Assembly (NCBI GenBank): GCA_017447805.1
Contig: JAFSMR010000063.1
Span: 25,674-89,673, forward strand
Origin: Kiritimatiellia bacterium
GTDB lineage: Bacteria > Verrucomicrobiota > Kiritimatiellia > RFP12 > UBA1067
Length of the DNA stretch: 64,000 bases
Direction: 5' to 3'
A program made the position numbers and the translations under genes. Shown here one piece after another: positions 6,364-13,867 of the stretch; positions within the stretch are counted from its first letter, which is position 1; every line of letters begins with the position of its first letter. The notes under the pieces were generated by a model. The model saw nothing but the letters and a program-made list of their open reading frames with translations. It did no database searches and had not been told where the DNA came from.

Positions 6364-7215
6364 TTATTCTGCAAGAGGAGAAGCTTCAATAAGCTCACCG
6401 CCCTCAGATGATGAAGGTCTAGCATACCAAAATCCCTTGCCGGCAGGAATTTTGTCAGCAGTTTTAGTGGAAGCCGCAGTAGTTTTTACCCATGCTGGGC
6501 CAAGCAAAAACTTGTTAGGATTGGTTGCTTTGTAAGCACGATAGAAGTAAGTAGTGAACTTTGTACCATCCCAAACCTGAATCTGGTCGGAGTTACCCGC
6601 AGCTGTTCCAGCAACAGCGCCACAAGCGACCCAGTCAATCGGGCATGTCTGCGCTACGCCACCATTTTCCTCTGCGGTCAATGTGTTGAGTGGCATATCT
6701 ACAGGGAAAGCCGAAGAAATCATGTTGAAGCCAGATGCAATATCATGCGTATAAGCTGTTGCATTTACCAAGCCCGAAACAGTGATTGTAGCACTTTCAG
6801 GTGCCGTTGATGGACGAGCAAACCAAACACCAGCACCGCGAGGAATAGTATCTGTTGTAATAGTTGAAGCTGCAGTTGTCTTTACCCAAGCTGGACCGAG
6901 CAAAAATTTGTTAGGATTGGTTGCTTTGTAAGCACGATAGAAGTATGTAGTGAACTTTGTACCATCCCAAACCTGAATCTGATCAGAGTTGCCTGCAGCT
7001 GTTCCAGCAATAAGATCAGCTGTATTGGAGATGAAGTTCGTTATGGCAAACCCTTCCGAGCCATCAACTGGCTGGAAGTTGAAGGCAATCATATTAAAGC
7101 CGTTGATAACTTCAATGTTATTATAGCCTACCGTATCGCTCTCGATTGCGGCGTGTGCGGGGAGGACTGCGCCACAGAGCGCCGCAAATCCAAGCGTTAG
7201 CATTAATTTCTTCAT
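6364..7215 (-). CDS. Secreted two-repeat protein, intact copy 3
   Basis: A 283-aa protein and the only copy with a complete start: an AAGGAAC ribosome-binding site, ATG, then signal peptide MKKLMLTLGFAALCGAVLPAHA cleaved before AIESD. Two repeats follow, each with GFNMI, DQIQVWDGTKFTTYFYRAY, KFLLGPAWVKT and IP.G.G.W(F/Y)ARP. The two repeats contain a long stretch that is almost identical at DNA level, so recent internal duplication or conversion is likely. A promoter with a 5' leader of about 95 nt precedes it. I do not recognise the fold; the aromatic-rich repeats look like beta-sandwich extracellular modules, which is inference. Confidence 0.85.
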   Translation of the reverse strand: MKKLMLTLGFAALCGAVLPAHAAIESDTVGYNNIEVINGFNMIAFNFQPVDGSEGFAITNFISNTADLIAGTAAGNSDQIQVWDGTKFTTYFYRAYKATNPNKFLLGPAWVKTTAASTITTDTIPRGAGVWFARPSTAPESATITVSGLVNATAYTHDIASGFNMISSAFPVDMPLNTLTAEENGGVAQTCPIDWVACGAVAGTAAGNSDQIQVWDGTKFTTYFYRAYKATNPNKFLLGPAWVKTTAASTKTADKIPAGKGFWYARPSSSEGGELIEASPLAE

Positions 7216-7317
7216 TGTATCGTTCCTTCTTTATATGTCCCAGATAGACGCTTTATCAACCGTTTCCGGCCCTTCCGGAAATTCGATCTTGGGCACAATC
7301 CGTCCTAGACAACTGAT

Positions 7318-7347
7318 ATTGTACCAAATATTTGCGTCTCCGGTCAA
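7318..7347 (-). promoter_or_regulatory. Promoter of the intact secreted-protein/PEP-CTERM operon
   Basis: Minus strand: -35 TTGACC (7347-7342), 18-bp spacer ending in TTTGG, -10 TACAAT (7323-7318). It stands about 100 bp before the start codon at 7215. No equivalent precedes the two start-less copies. Confidence 0.7.
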
Positions 7348-7596
7348 TAGCAGAAATTAACTTTTTATATCGCATTATATAAGATAATATTCCGAAACCT
7401 CTGTCATTTATGGATTTTCTTTCAATTAACGCCTTAAAATAATATTTTTGATTAGACAGGCTCTCGCACTCGACATAGCCATTCGTGCCCCGCCCTTCCA
7501 GCTCGCGCGCCCTTTCGCGCGCCTGCGCGCTGTTTCCATGTTCAGGGCGCCTGCGGCACGTTCAGATGTTCAGAAGATTTAGTTGGTGTTTCGAGG

Positions 7597-7652
7597 TGGA
7601 GAGTTTAGATAGCCGTGTAGAGGTGGAGAAGTGAAGAATTTTTAGTTGTAGT
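7597..7652. repeat. 56-bp dispersed repeat, copy 1
   Basis: Matches 10525-10580 at 55 of 56 positions by eye. It is built of words such as TGGAGAGTTTAGATAGCCG and TTTTTAGTTGTAGT. Non-coding. Confidence 0.8.
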
Positions 7653-7681
7653 ATGTAGTTGTAGTCGTAGAATGGAATTTC

Positions 7682-7895
7682 CTATAATCAAGACTCAATA
7701 TCACAAAACAACCGGTCGTTTTCCAATAATCAAAACAGAACGACGGGAAACAACCAGTTGTTTTTCAATAATCAAAACCTAATATCCCAAATCAACCAGT
7801 TGTTTTTCGATAATCAAAACCAAATATCCCAAATCAACCAGTTGTTTTTCGATAATCAAAACCGGACGACGGAATGCAACAGGTTGATTTGCAAT
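7682..7895. repeat. Tandem array, 42-bp period
   Basis: Units start with CAACC at 7709, 7751, 7793 and 7835, with a degenerate unit at 7877 and a half unit before 7709. Each contains the near-palindrome CAAC-CA-GTTG and an AATAATCAAAAC or GATAATCAAAAC stretch. The first 30 bp of the unit are the best conserved and the last 12 vary. No gene overlaps it. Confidence 0.85.
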
Positions 7896-8100
7896 ATTGG
7901 AAATTGATTATTGAAATGCAAATGGTGCAACAAGCCTTTCCGGCGGTCGCGGGGCGATGAGCCCTACCGAACAACAAGCCTTGAGCGCGAGATAAAACAG
8001 AACAAAATTAACAATCCCACTCTACAACTACAACTAGTAGCTCCTGAACACCTGAACGCGCCGTAGGCGCCCTGAACTTTCTAAACGGCGCTTTAGCGCG

Positions 8101-9420
8101 CTAAAGGCACTCTGCAAAACGCGGAACTAAATACAGCGGGATATTCACAAATGCGCCATCCTTCTTGAGATTGCGCTCTGAGAAGCGTATGGCATACTTA
8201 GGATTCTTGGATTTTACATATCCCTTGAACGACGATGCGCGCTTATCACCGCCAGCCTTGACTTCCACCGGCACCACATTATCACCATGCTGAAGCACGA
8301 AATCAATCTCCCTATCAGCGCGCTCCGCCCAAAAATGTACGGGGCCCATGGTCTTTCCGGCGAGTTGCTGCAAAACATAGTTTTCTACAAATCGTCCTTT
8401 GAACGAGAAATCAGCGTCCAGAATCAAGGATTCATCCGTAATGCCTGAAGCAACCTTCAATAAGCCGATATCATTAAGATATATCTTGAACGCATTGCGC
8501 ACATCGTGTGCCGAAAGTGGATACTCGAGCGCGTCGAGATTGTTTACGCGTCTGACTATTCGTGCAGACACCAGCCATTCTATGGCATCCTCATATCCAC
8601 GACCTCTCGCACCTTCGCGCAATGCCCCGTAGATAAACTTGCTATTTTCCTTAGCAAGCTGCGGAACGACCGATCTAAGCACGGTAAGAATCTTTGCCGC
8701 ATCAATCTCTCCGTTGTACTTGACTATATCGTTTTCGTAAAGCTGCACAAGATCCCGCTGCAACTTCCTCACACGTGCTGGATCACCATCCTTCAAATGG
8801 CTGGCCACGACTTCCGGCATACCACCGATTGTCAAATAGATGCTATAGACATCCCAAAGCCTTCTATGAAATATCTCAGGTATAGGATCATTGCCGCGAA
8901 TGGACATGTAATATTCCCAAAGTGCCATATCCTTAGCCTGAAGGAACTCTTGGAACGAGACAGGCTCGACATCAACAACTTCTATCTTCCCTACAGGATA
9001 TGTCTTCGGCGGCTCGATCTTTCCACCTTTTTTTTTCTTGAGATTCACACCAAGAAGACTACCTGCGGCCATAATCGCCAGCTCCGGACATTTCTCATAG
9101 AAATACTTGAGCGAATTGAGTGCATCGCCGCAATCCTGTATCTCATCTAAAATTAAGACATCCCGTCTTCGGTCAATCTTCGCACCGCCGATTATTTCAA
9201 GCTTAGGCAAAATCTCTTCTGGATTCTTCGAACCCTTGAAAATCGTTGCCAAATCAGGAGTAGCCGCAAAATCGAAAAAATGAACTTTTGCAAAATTATC
9301 CTTTCCAAAGTTCTCCATGAGCCAAGTCTTCCCGACCTGCCTTGCACCCATCAAGACAAGTGGCTTTCTATCTTTGCGGTCTTTCCAACGGAAAAACTCA
9401 ACTTCTACTTCTCTTTTCAC
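8101..9420 (-). CDS. AAA ATPase with DUF4143
   Basis: A 439-aa protein of the widespread AAA/DUF4143 family: P-loop GARQVGKTW near residue 25, Walker B VLILDEIQDC, a winged-helix middle region, and a DUF4143 domain with a nuclease-like core (AERADREIDFVLQ, VPVEVKAGG). The role of the family is not settled; members are often linked to mobile or defence regions and the C-terminus resembles PD-(D/E)XK enzymes. I prefer GTG 9420, with AAAGG 9 bp upstream, over the TTG at 9429. Its promoter is overlaid by repeated boxes (9450-9527). A second copy of its last 16 codons survives at 9673-9721. Confidence 0.88.
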   Translation of the reverse strand: MKREVEVEFFRWKDRKDRKPLVLMGARQVGKTWLMENFGKDNFAKVHFFDFAATPDLATIFKGSKNPEEILPKLEIIGGAKIDRRRDVLILDEIQDCGDALNSLKYFYEKCPELAIMAAGSLLGVNLKKKKGGKIEPPKTYPVGKIEVVDVEPVSFQEFLQAKDMALWEYYMSIRGNDPIPEIFHRRLWDVYSIYLTIGGMPEVVASHLKDGDPARVRKLQRDLVQLYENDIVKYNGEIDAAKILTVLRSVVPQLAKENSKFIYGALREGARGRGYEDAIEWLVSARIVRRVNNLDALEYPLSAHDVRNAFKIYLNDIGLLKVASGITDESLILDADFSFKGRFVENYVLQQLAGKTMGPVHFWAERADREIDFVLQHGDNVVPVEVKAGGDKRASSFKGYVKSKNPKYAIRFSERNLKKDGAFVNIPLYLVPRFAECL

Positions 9421-9443
9421 GGCTTTCAAACCTTTCGCGCGAC

Positions 9444-9472
9444 ATTATAGCACATTTTTGACAAGAAATCAA
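9444..9472 (-). promoter_or_regulatory. Promoter of the AAA/DUF4143 ATPase
   Basis: Minus strand: -35 TTGATT (9472-9467), 17-bp spacer, perfect -10 TATAAT (9449-9444). The first repeated box (TGTCAAAAATGTGC) exactly fills the spacer next to the -10, where a bound protein would block polymerase. Confidence 0.75.
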
Positions 9473-9527
9473 TGGCTGTTTGCACATTTTTGACAGAAAA
9501 TCGCTGACATTTTGCACATTTTTGACA
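9450..9527. repeat. Three direct copies of a 14-bp box, 32-bp period
   Basis: GCACATTTTTGACA occurs at 9450-9463, 9482-9495 and 9514-9527 without mismatches, separated by unrelated 18-bp spacers. The 32-bp period is about three helical turns, so a protein would bind on one face. Likely autoregulatory operators of the ATPase gene; this is inference. Confidence 0.8.
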
Positions 9528-9672
9528 AAAATTTGAACAGCTATGCCCAAACATGACAAAATTGGAGAGATTGTTGATTAGCCGTGCAGAGTTCGCGGCG
9601 GCCGCGGGGCGGCGCGCCCTACCCTGAACGCGCCGGAGGCGCCCTGAACTTTCTAAACGGCGCTTTAGCGCG

Positions 9673-9721
9673 CTAAAGGCACTCTGCAAAACGCGGAGCT
9701 AGACACAACTGGATGTTCACA
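9673..9721 (-). pseudogene. 3' tail of a second AAA/DUF4143 gene
   Basis: Codes for FVNIQLCLAPRFAECL and a stop, matching the last residues of the ATPase ending at 8101 (FVNIPLYLVPRFAECL). The rest of the gene is gone; the tail abuts the end of the hipA remnant. Together with the repeated block 9624-9700 it marks a recombination scar. Confidence 0.72.
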
Positions 9722-10143
9722 AATTTGCCTCAATAGTCTCTGCCCTTGATTTAATGAGAGCCAGGACATCATCGCATTCGGGATCAAGGGCAAGAGACTT
9801 GCATGTCGAGTTTTCGATAACATGTGTTTGCGCCTTAATGCGATGCGCAAGGGCCGATGGCGAGATATTTAGTTCTTGCGCAAATTTGCGCCAGTGACCC
9901 GACTGATCCTAAATAAGTGGCGATTCTTTGTCTTTGAGCATCTTCTGGCAATAATCCGGCAAAGAACGGACGCAACTGGCGTTGTCCGTACGGGTCACGT
10001 CTAAGCGGCAATGAATGTGAAATCGCTCTAGCATTGATTGAAGCAAGATATTCGGCGTCATAAGAGAACATCTCTGTGCCGTCGTCGAGGCAAACGTATG
10101 AGCCAACCTTTCTGCCATCCCAAAGTATCTTCAACTGGCGCAT
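9717..10143 (-). pseudogene. hipA: hipA kinase gene with its catalytic core deleted
   Basis: The first 80 or so codons encode the HipA N-terminal domain (LKILWDGRKVGSY, SHSLPLR, PFFAGLLPEDAQRQRIATYLG). The sequence then jumps, out of frame, to what looks like the C-terminal end of HipA in another frame (HWRKFAQELNISPSALAHRI, then ALDPECDDVLALIKSRAETIEANL, stop at 9717). A full HipA is about 410-440 aa; the kinase core of some 280 residues is missing. The junction is near 9905. No kinase activity is possible. It overlaps hipB by 13 bp, as an intact operon would. Confidence 0.78.
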
Positions 10144-10337
10144 TGAGATAATTTTCCTTTTATACCCAGCATGCGAAGAACAAGCAGAACTTTACCAATC
10201 TGGCATGTCTCTTTACCGCGTTCCAAATCAACGATGAAACGGACGCCTGTGCCGCATGCAGCGGCAAGGTCTGGTTGCGTCATACCCTGGCGTTTTCGCT
10301 CTAATTGAACTATCTTGGCGATATCTTGAACAGTCAT
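10131..10337 (-). CDS. hipB: HipB-like helix-turn-helix antitoxin
   Basis: A 68-aa Xre-type HTH protein (IVQLERKRQGMTQPDLAAACGTGVRFIVDLERGK) of the usual HipB size. HipB represses its own operon and holds HipA. Here the partner gene is broken, but the promoter and three palindromic operator sites (10352-10467) look intact, so it may now be a free-standing repressor. Confidence 0.85.
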   Translation of the reverse strand: MTVQDIAKIVQLERKRQGMTQPDLAAACGTGVRFIVDLERGKETCQIGKVLLVLRMLGIKGKLSQCAS

Positions 10338-10351
10338 AAGCCTCTTTTTAG

Positions 10352-10467
10352 TTTACCGAGCGGTATTTTATCATATTGCAACTGCTCCTGTCAAGGGTAA
10401 ATTTACCGATAAGTAAATATTCTCAGAGTAGATATCCAATTGGCGTTAAATTTACCCAGCGGTAAAT
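10352..10467 (-). promoter_or_regulatory. hipB promoter with three operators
   Basis: Minus-strand promoter: -35 TTGACA (10394-10389), 18-bp spacer, -10 TAAAAT (10370-10365). Three related palindromes: TTTACCGAGCGGTATTT (10352-10368, over the -10), ATTTACCGATAAGTAAAT (10401-10418, just upstream of the -35) and ATTTACCCAGCGGTAAAT (10450-10467). The pattern TTTACC-N4-GGTAAA fits autorepression by HipB. Confidence 0.82.
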
Positions 10468-10524
10468 ATCTTGGATAATTTTCTTGGAAGTAGAATAATA
10501 TTCTGATATTCTGGCGTTTATAGT

Positions 10525-10580
10525 TGGAGAGTTTAGATAGCCGTGTAGAGGTGGAGAAGTGGAGAATTTTTAGTTGTAGT
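10525..10580. repeat. 56-bp dispersed repeat, copy 2
   Basis: Partner of 7597-7652. It lies just upstream of the orphan RelB gene and ends 18 bp before its start codon. Confidence 0.8.
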
Positions 10581-10598
10581 TAAATACAGGAGACACTT

Positions 10599-10916
10599 AT
10601 GGCCACTACATTGCGAATAGATGACGCTCTCAAAAGCGACTGTGAAGCCGTGTTGGAAGACTTGGGATTAAGTATGACGGGTGCAATCACGCTCTTCCTG
10701 AAGCAGGTCGCCAAACAGCGTGCGATTCCTTTTGTCATCACCTGCGACAGAGTGACACCAGCCAACTCTCTAGTCTATCGACCGTCCAGCCTCCATAATC
10801 GCGGGCGTATAGCGAGTCGTTTCGCCGCAGAAATGCGCGAGTCTAATGACCGCGCCTTTATCGGCGCGTATTTTATCAAATTCTGGGGTATCCTGTCAAG
10901 GGGCGTTATATGTTAA
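10599..10916 (+). CDS. Orphan RelB/DinJ-family antitoxin with altered C-terminus
   Basis: The first 50 residues are a clear DinJ/RelB ribbon-helix-helix (MATTLRIDDALKSDCEAVLEDLGLSMTGAITLFLKQVAKQRAIPFVI); an AGGAG ribosome-binding site precedes the ATG. After about residue 60 the sequence (NRGRIASRFAAEMRESNDRAF) no longer resembles the family and runs into repeat DNA. No toxin gene follows. I read it as a 3'-degraded module that may still bind DNA. Confidence 0.68.
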   Translation: MATTLRIDDALKSDCEAVLEDLGLSMTGAITLFLKQVAKQRAIPFVITCDRVTPANSLVYRPSSLHNRGRIASRFAAEMRESNDRAFIGAYFIKFWGILSRGVIC

Positions 10917-11229
10917 GGGCGGCTAAAGCGCCGTTCAGGGCGCCATTTTCGATTTTGATTTCGATTTTTGACGCGCGAAAAGGCCGCCACTTTTCTGGCG
11001 GCACTTGCGCGGCAGCGCGAAACCTCCGCCACTTTTCTGGCGGCACTTTTGCGGTGGTGCGAAACCTCCGCCACTTTTCTAGCGGCACCTGCGCGGCGGC
11101 GCGAAACCTCCGCCACTTTTCTGGCGGCACCTGCGCGGCGACGCGGGGCGGTGAGACCTGCCCTGAACGCGCCGGAGGCGCCCTGAACTTTCTGAACACC
11201 TGAACTTTCTAAACGGCGCGAAGCGGCAG
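10917..11229. other. Gene-free stretch with a 42-bp array
   Basis: No coding sequence supported. Contains the array 10973-11140 and, on its right, GC-rich words with repeated CTGAAC motifs (11160-11220) like those at 8044-8090, 9624-9660 and, inverted, 53681-53716. Confidence 0.6.
10973..11140. repeat. Tandem array, four 42-bp units
   Basis: Units at 10973, 11015, 11057 and 11099, each exactly 42 bp, with a hairpin CCGCCA-CTTTTC-TGGCGG in the middle and GCGC-rich ends. Several frames stay open through it because 42 is a multiple of 3; I do not regard them as genes. Confidence 0.9.
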
Positions 11230-12231
11230 TCATTGCGAAACCACTTCCCACAATCCCATTTTCTTGCCGCCGATGCGGCGAATGGCATTGGCATCCTTGA
11301 GCTGACGGATTATTTTTTCGATACCTTTTACCGAAAGTCCGAGAGCTAGCGCAAGCTCCGCCTGCGTTATATCCGGTTGCTTTCTGATGAGACGCAAAGC
11401 CTTATCCCTACTCTTATCCCTACTTTTATCCCTACTTTTCCCCGACAATTCATACGCTTCGCCTTTTGCCTTCAATGTGCGAAGTATCTTGTCGAGCATA
11501 AAGTCAATAAACGGGCCTGAATCGCCCTTTCCGGCAGATTCACGGATGGCATCATAGTACTCGCGCTGATGCGCCCATACAATGTTCTCGACTGGTGCGC
11601 CGTAGAACTCGTTGCGCCATGACCCGAGGAGCGCCGTCTGCCAGAGCCGTCCCGTGCGTCCGTTTCCGTCTGGGAACGGGTGAATGAACTCGAACTCGTA
11701 ATGAAACACGCAGGACTTGATCAGCATTGGAGCATCCGTCTCATTTAGCCAGCGGAAGAGATCGACCATCAAACCGGGAACGAGCGACCATTGTGGAGCC
11801 ATGTGGTAGACTTCACCGCTCGGCCCCACCACGCCGACATTGCAATTGCGCCACTTGCCGGGTCTATCCACCAAGCCATCGGTCATCAATCCGTGCGCCT
11901 TGAGAAGGTCGTCCATTGAGTAAGGGTTAAAAGTCTCGATTTCCGAATACGCACAGTGGGCATTCTTGACCTCGTCAATTTCACGCTTCAACCCCGAAAC
12001 CCGCTTGCCGGATATTATCGCCGTAATCTGCTCTTCGGTCAGTGTATTGCCTTCGATTGCCGTTGTTCCGCGAATGGTGCGGATGTGGTTTATCTTCCTG
12101 AGGCGGACGCCATCCGGTCCTTCCATGACAATGCGGTATCGTTCCAGCGCAACAGCAATATCCACCATGCACCGCATGGCTCTGTCGCTCACCGTATACG
12201 GCGGCGCCTTGATATCATTTTCTTCCATCAT
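11230..12231 (-). CDS. Fic-family protein with winged-helix C-terminus
   Basis: A 333-aa protein. N-terminal Fic_N-like region with the inhibitory motif TTAIEGN, central Fic domain with the catalytic loop HPFPDGNGRTGR, and a C-terminal winged helix-turn-helix (ITQAELALALGLSVKGIEKII). Fic enzymes usually transfer AMP to a hydroxyl side chain of a target protein; an N-terminal TxxxE(G/N) motif marks self-inhibited class II members. Between the Fic and HTH parts lies a threefold SRDK repeat encoded by a 12-bp tandem. It may regulate its own gene. Start 12231 or the adjacent ATG 12228, both close to GAGGAG. Confidence 0.9.
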   Translation of the reverse strand: MMEENDIKAPPYTVSDRAMRCMVDIAVALERYRIVMEGPDGVRLRKINHIRTIRGTTAIEGNTLTEEQITAIISGKRVSGLKREIDEVKNAHCAYSEIETFNPYSMDDLLKAHGLMTDGLVDRPGKWRNCNVGVVGPSGEVYHMAPQWSLVPGLMVDLFRWLNETDAPMLIKSCVFHYEFEFIHPFPDGNGRTGRLWQTALLGSWRNEFYGAPVENIVWAHQREYYDAIRESAGKGDSGPFIDFMLDKILRTLKAKGEAYELSGKSRDKSRDKSRDKALRLIRKQPDITQAELALALGLSVKGIEKIIRQLKDANAIRRIGGKKMGLWEVVSQ

Positions 12232-12508
12232 TGTCTCCTCGCTAAAATTTTACTATCTTTCGGGAAACGCTGACGCCAAACGCGATTCGAACAACTCGCG
12301 TTTTCAAATGTTGCATACCAATCGGTCTTCCCCATTAATACAGACATATAACTTCTCCGTAATCCCGAAATACTCCAGCATTGTATCATATTTCCCGACC
12401 CGATACAAGTAGGCAACTCGAGAAAAAGTTGAAAAAGATCTACCTCGACGGTCGCGGGGCGGCGCGCCCTACCATTCGTCATTGCGCGCGCGCCGCGCCG
12501 GAGGCGCC
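12232..12508. other. Short gene-free stretch
   Basis: I see no gene. The right end (12440-12510) carries the GC-rich words GGTCGCGGGGCGGCGCGCC and CGCCGGAGGCGCC that also occur near 7930, 9600 and 11150. The boundary between accessory and housekeeping DNA is here. Confidence 0.5.
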
Positions 12509-13273
12509 CTAAAATCTATCGAAAGCGCAATCTAGCGCCTCGGGGAAATGTGCATCGCTTGATAGGATGAATTTAACGCCTCTTGCGGCAAGAAGAGCGC
12601 GAAATTCAGCCGAAGGATAGGCATCGTCAAGCCAGGCGCGTGAAATCGCGCCTGTATTTATTTCGACTATTTTGCCGCTGCGAGCGAAGACATCTGCGGT
12701 TTTTGCGATTTCTTCTTTATACCAAGCTGCATTTTCATCGACTAGGCCGATTTTTTCGTTAAATTTCCTTACGAGGTCGGGGTGGCCAATAATATCGAAA
12801 TCGAATTCTTCCGCCATTTGCCTCTCACGAGCGAAATATTCGCGGCAAAAAGCTTCTACGCTGCCGCCGAAATGTTCCATAATCGCCGATTGAAAAGCTT
12901 CGGGCGATTTATCTACTCCTACTCTTACGCCATCCGGCGCGATGAGATAGTGAATCGAACCAATTATGAAATCAGGCTCTATCATCGAATAAATTTTTCT
13001 ATCGGGGAATGAAATGCCCGGCACAAAATCGGCCTCTACGCCCAATCGGATTTCGAGTTTCCCCTTGAATTCTTCCGCTACCGCACGGACATCCTTGGCA
13101 TAATCGCGAATATTATCTTTCTTAAGAGGCCAATCTTCCGGATCGCCCGGGAGCATGGCGTGGCTAGAGAAGCCAAGGACAACAAAGCCTTTTGCAAGCG
13201 CGGCGCAAGCCATCTCGCGAACCGACGCGCTTCCATCGCACCATGTAGTATGGGTATGAAGATTTATCTTCAT
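12509..13273 (-). CDS. PHP-domain phosphatase, histidinol-phosphatase type
   Basis: A 254-aa PHP-family protein of HisK/YcdX type: MKINLHTHTTWCDGS (first metal-binding HxH), GVEADF, FIIGSIHYL, DIIGHPDLVRKF, VEINTGAISRAW and ILSSDAHFPEAL. These carry the His and Asp residues that bind the metal cluster in PHP phosphoesterases. Histidinol phosphate, in histidine synthesis, is the usual substrate, but no other his gene is nearby, so another small phosphoester is possible. It overlaps the NYN gene upstream by 4 bp. Confidence 0.82.
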   Translation of the reverse strand: MKINLHTHTTWCDGSASVREMACAALAKGFVVLGFSSHAMLPGDPEDWPLKKDNIRDYAKDVRAVAEEFKGKLEIRLGVEADFVPGISFPDRKIYSMIEPDFIIGSIHYLIAPDGVRVGVDKSPEAFQSAIMEHFGGSVEAFCREYFARERQMAEEFDFDIIGHPDLVRKFNEKIGLVDENAAWYKEEIAKTADVFARSGKIVEINTGAISRAWLDDAYPSAEFRALLAARGVKFILSSDAHFPEALDCAFDRF

Positions 13274-13854
13274 ACTATCGCAGCATTAATTACGCCGCAA
13301 TTACTTTTTTGCGCCGAGCGCACATCGATTTGCAGGCGTTTATCCGCCGTAACGACGACAATTTTATTGGGGTCGTCGCGAAAATGCGCCATCCTTACGA
13401 AACTGACAATCATCTTATCGGCGCGCTGCGGTCCTACCCCGCCGGTATATGTAATACGATAGCGGTCTTTGACGATTGTTTTCTCGTCCTGCCCATCAAG
13501 AACAAGCCAAATATAGTCCTTTGGATGCTCCGCGAGGAATTTTTCGATTACTTCGCAAAGTCCTTTGACGGATGATTTCTTTTGCCAGAAGACGCCAAAT
13601 TCGGTGTTTTCCTTTCGCAAGCGCGCTCTATCATCACCAAGGAGAATGTTCCAACCATCAATAATAATGAATCTGCCGCCTTCCTCGAGAGAATGCAAAT
13701 CGGCAGCTGCGGTCAAGGCAAAATCGAAATGATTGTTAAGGACTGCGAGTTCCTGCTTTAGCTTCGCGTTTTCTACTTTCAGCTTGGCGTTTTCATCGCG
13801 CATCGCGCTTACGCCTGCGAAGCGCGATGCTAGAATTGTCGCTTGAACATCCAT
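13270..13854 (-). CDS. Coiled-coil plus NYN (YacP-like) ribonuclease-fold protein
   Basis: A 194-aa protein. Residues 1-60 hold a heptad-like coil (RDENAKLKVENAKLKQELAVL). Residues 75-190 match the NYN/YacP PIN-like fold: FIIIDGWNILLGD, WLVLDGQDEKTIV, GPQRADKMIVSFVR, KIVVVTADKRLQIDV, containing the acidic active-site residues. YacP-type proteins are thought to be RNA nucleases. ATG 13854 is preferred; longer frames run into the flavodiiron gene. It is coupled to the PHP gene by an ATGA overlap. Confidence 0.75.
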   Translation of the reverse strand: MDVQATILASRFAGVSAMRDENAKLKVENAKLKQELAVLNNHFDFALTAAADLHSLEEGGRFIIIDGWNILLGDDRARLRKENTEFGVFWQKKSSVKGLCEVIEKFLAEHPKDYIWLVLDGQDEKTIVKDRYRITYTGGVGPQRADKMIVSFVRMAHFRDDPNKIVVVTADKRLQIDVRSAQKSNCGVINAAIV

Positions 13855-13867
13855 ATTTCGATTATGC

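Larger units (their letters stand above)
7216..8100. other. Gene-free stretch of about 880 bp with repeat structures
   Basis: No gene is supported. It holds the promoter of 6364-7215, a 56-bp dispersed repeat (7597-7652), the 42-bp tandem array (7682-7895), and short words (TAGTTGTAGT, GTTCAGATGTTCAG on the left; CTACAACTACAACTA, CTGAACACCTGAAC on the right) that recur inverted around the array. The end (8052-8100) starts a block repeated at 9624. Confidence 0.65.
9430..9716. other. Control region of the ATPase plus duplicated debris
   Basis: Contains the ATPase promoter and operator-like boxes (9444-9527), then unrecognised sequence to about 9600, then GC-rich words and the repeated block starting at 9624. 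The block 9624-9700 repeats 8052-8128 almost exactly and includes a CTTTAGCGCGCTAAAG palindrome. Confidence 0.6.

Noticed and set aside
7682..7895. CRISPR-like array (about 30-bp conserved part, 12-bp variable part)
   Set aside because: The variable part is too short and itself shared between units, the repeats degrade gradually, and no cas gene is near.
10906..11251. Arg-rich repeat proteins in several frames on both strands
   Set aside because: All frames are open because of the 42-bp array; there is no start context and the two strands contradict each other.
12270..12310. tRNA-like GTTCGAATC motif on the minus strand
   Set aside because: Only the T-loop-like string is present; no cloverleaf stems can be built around it.
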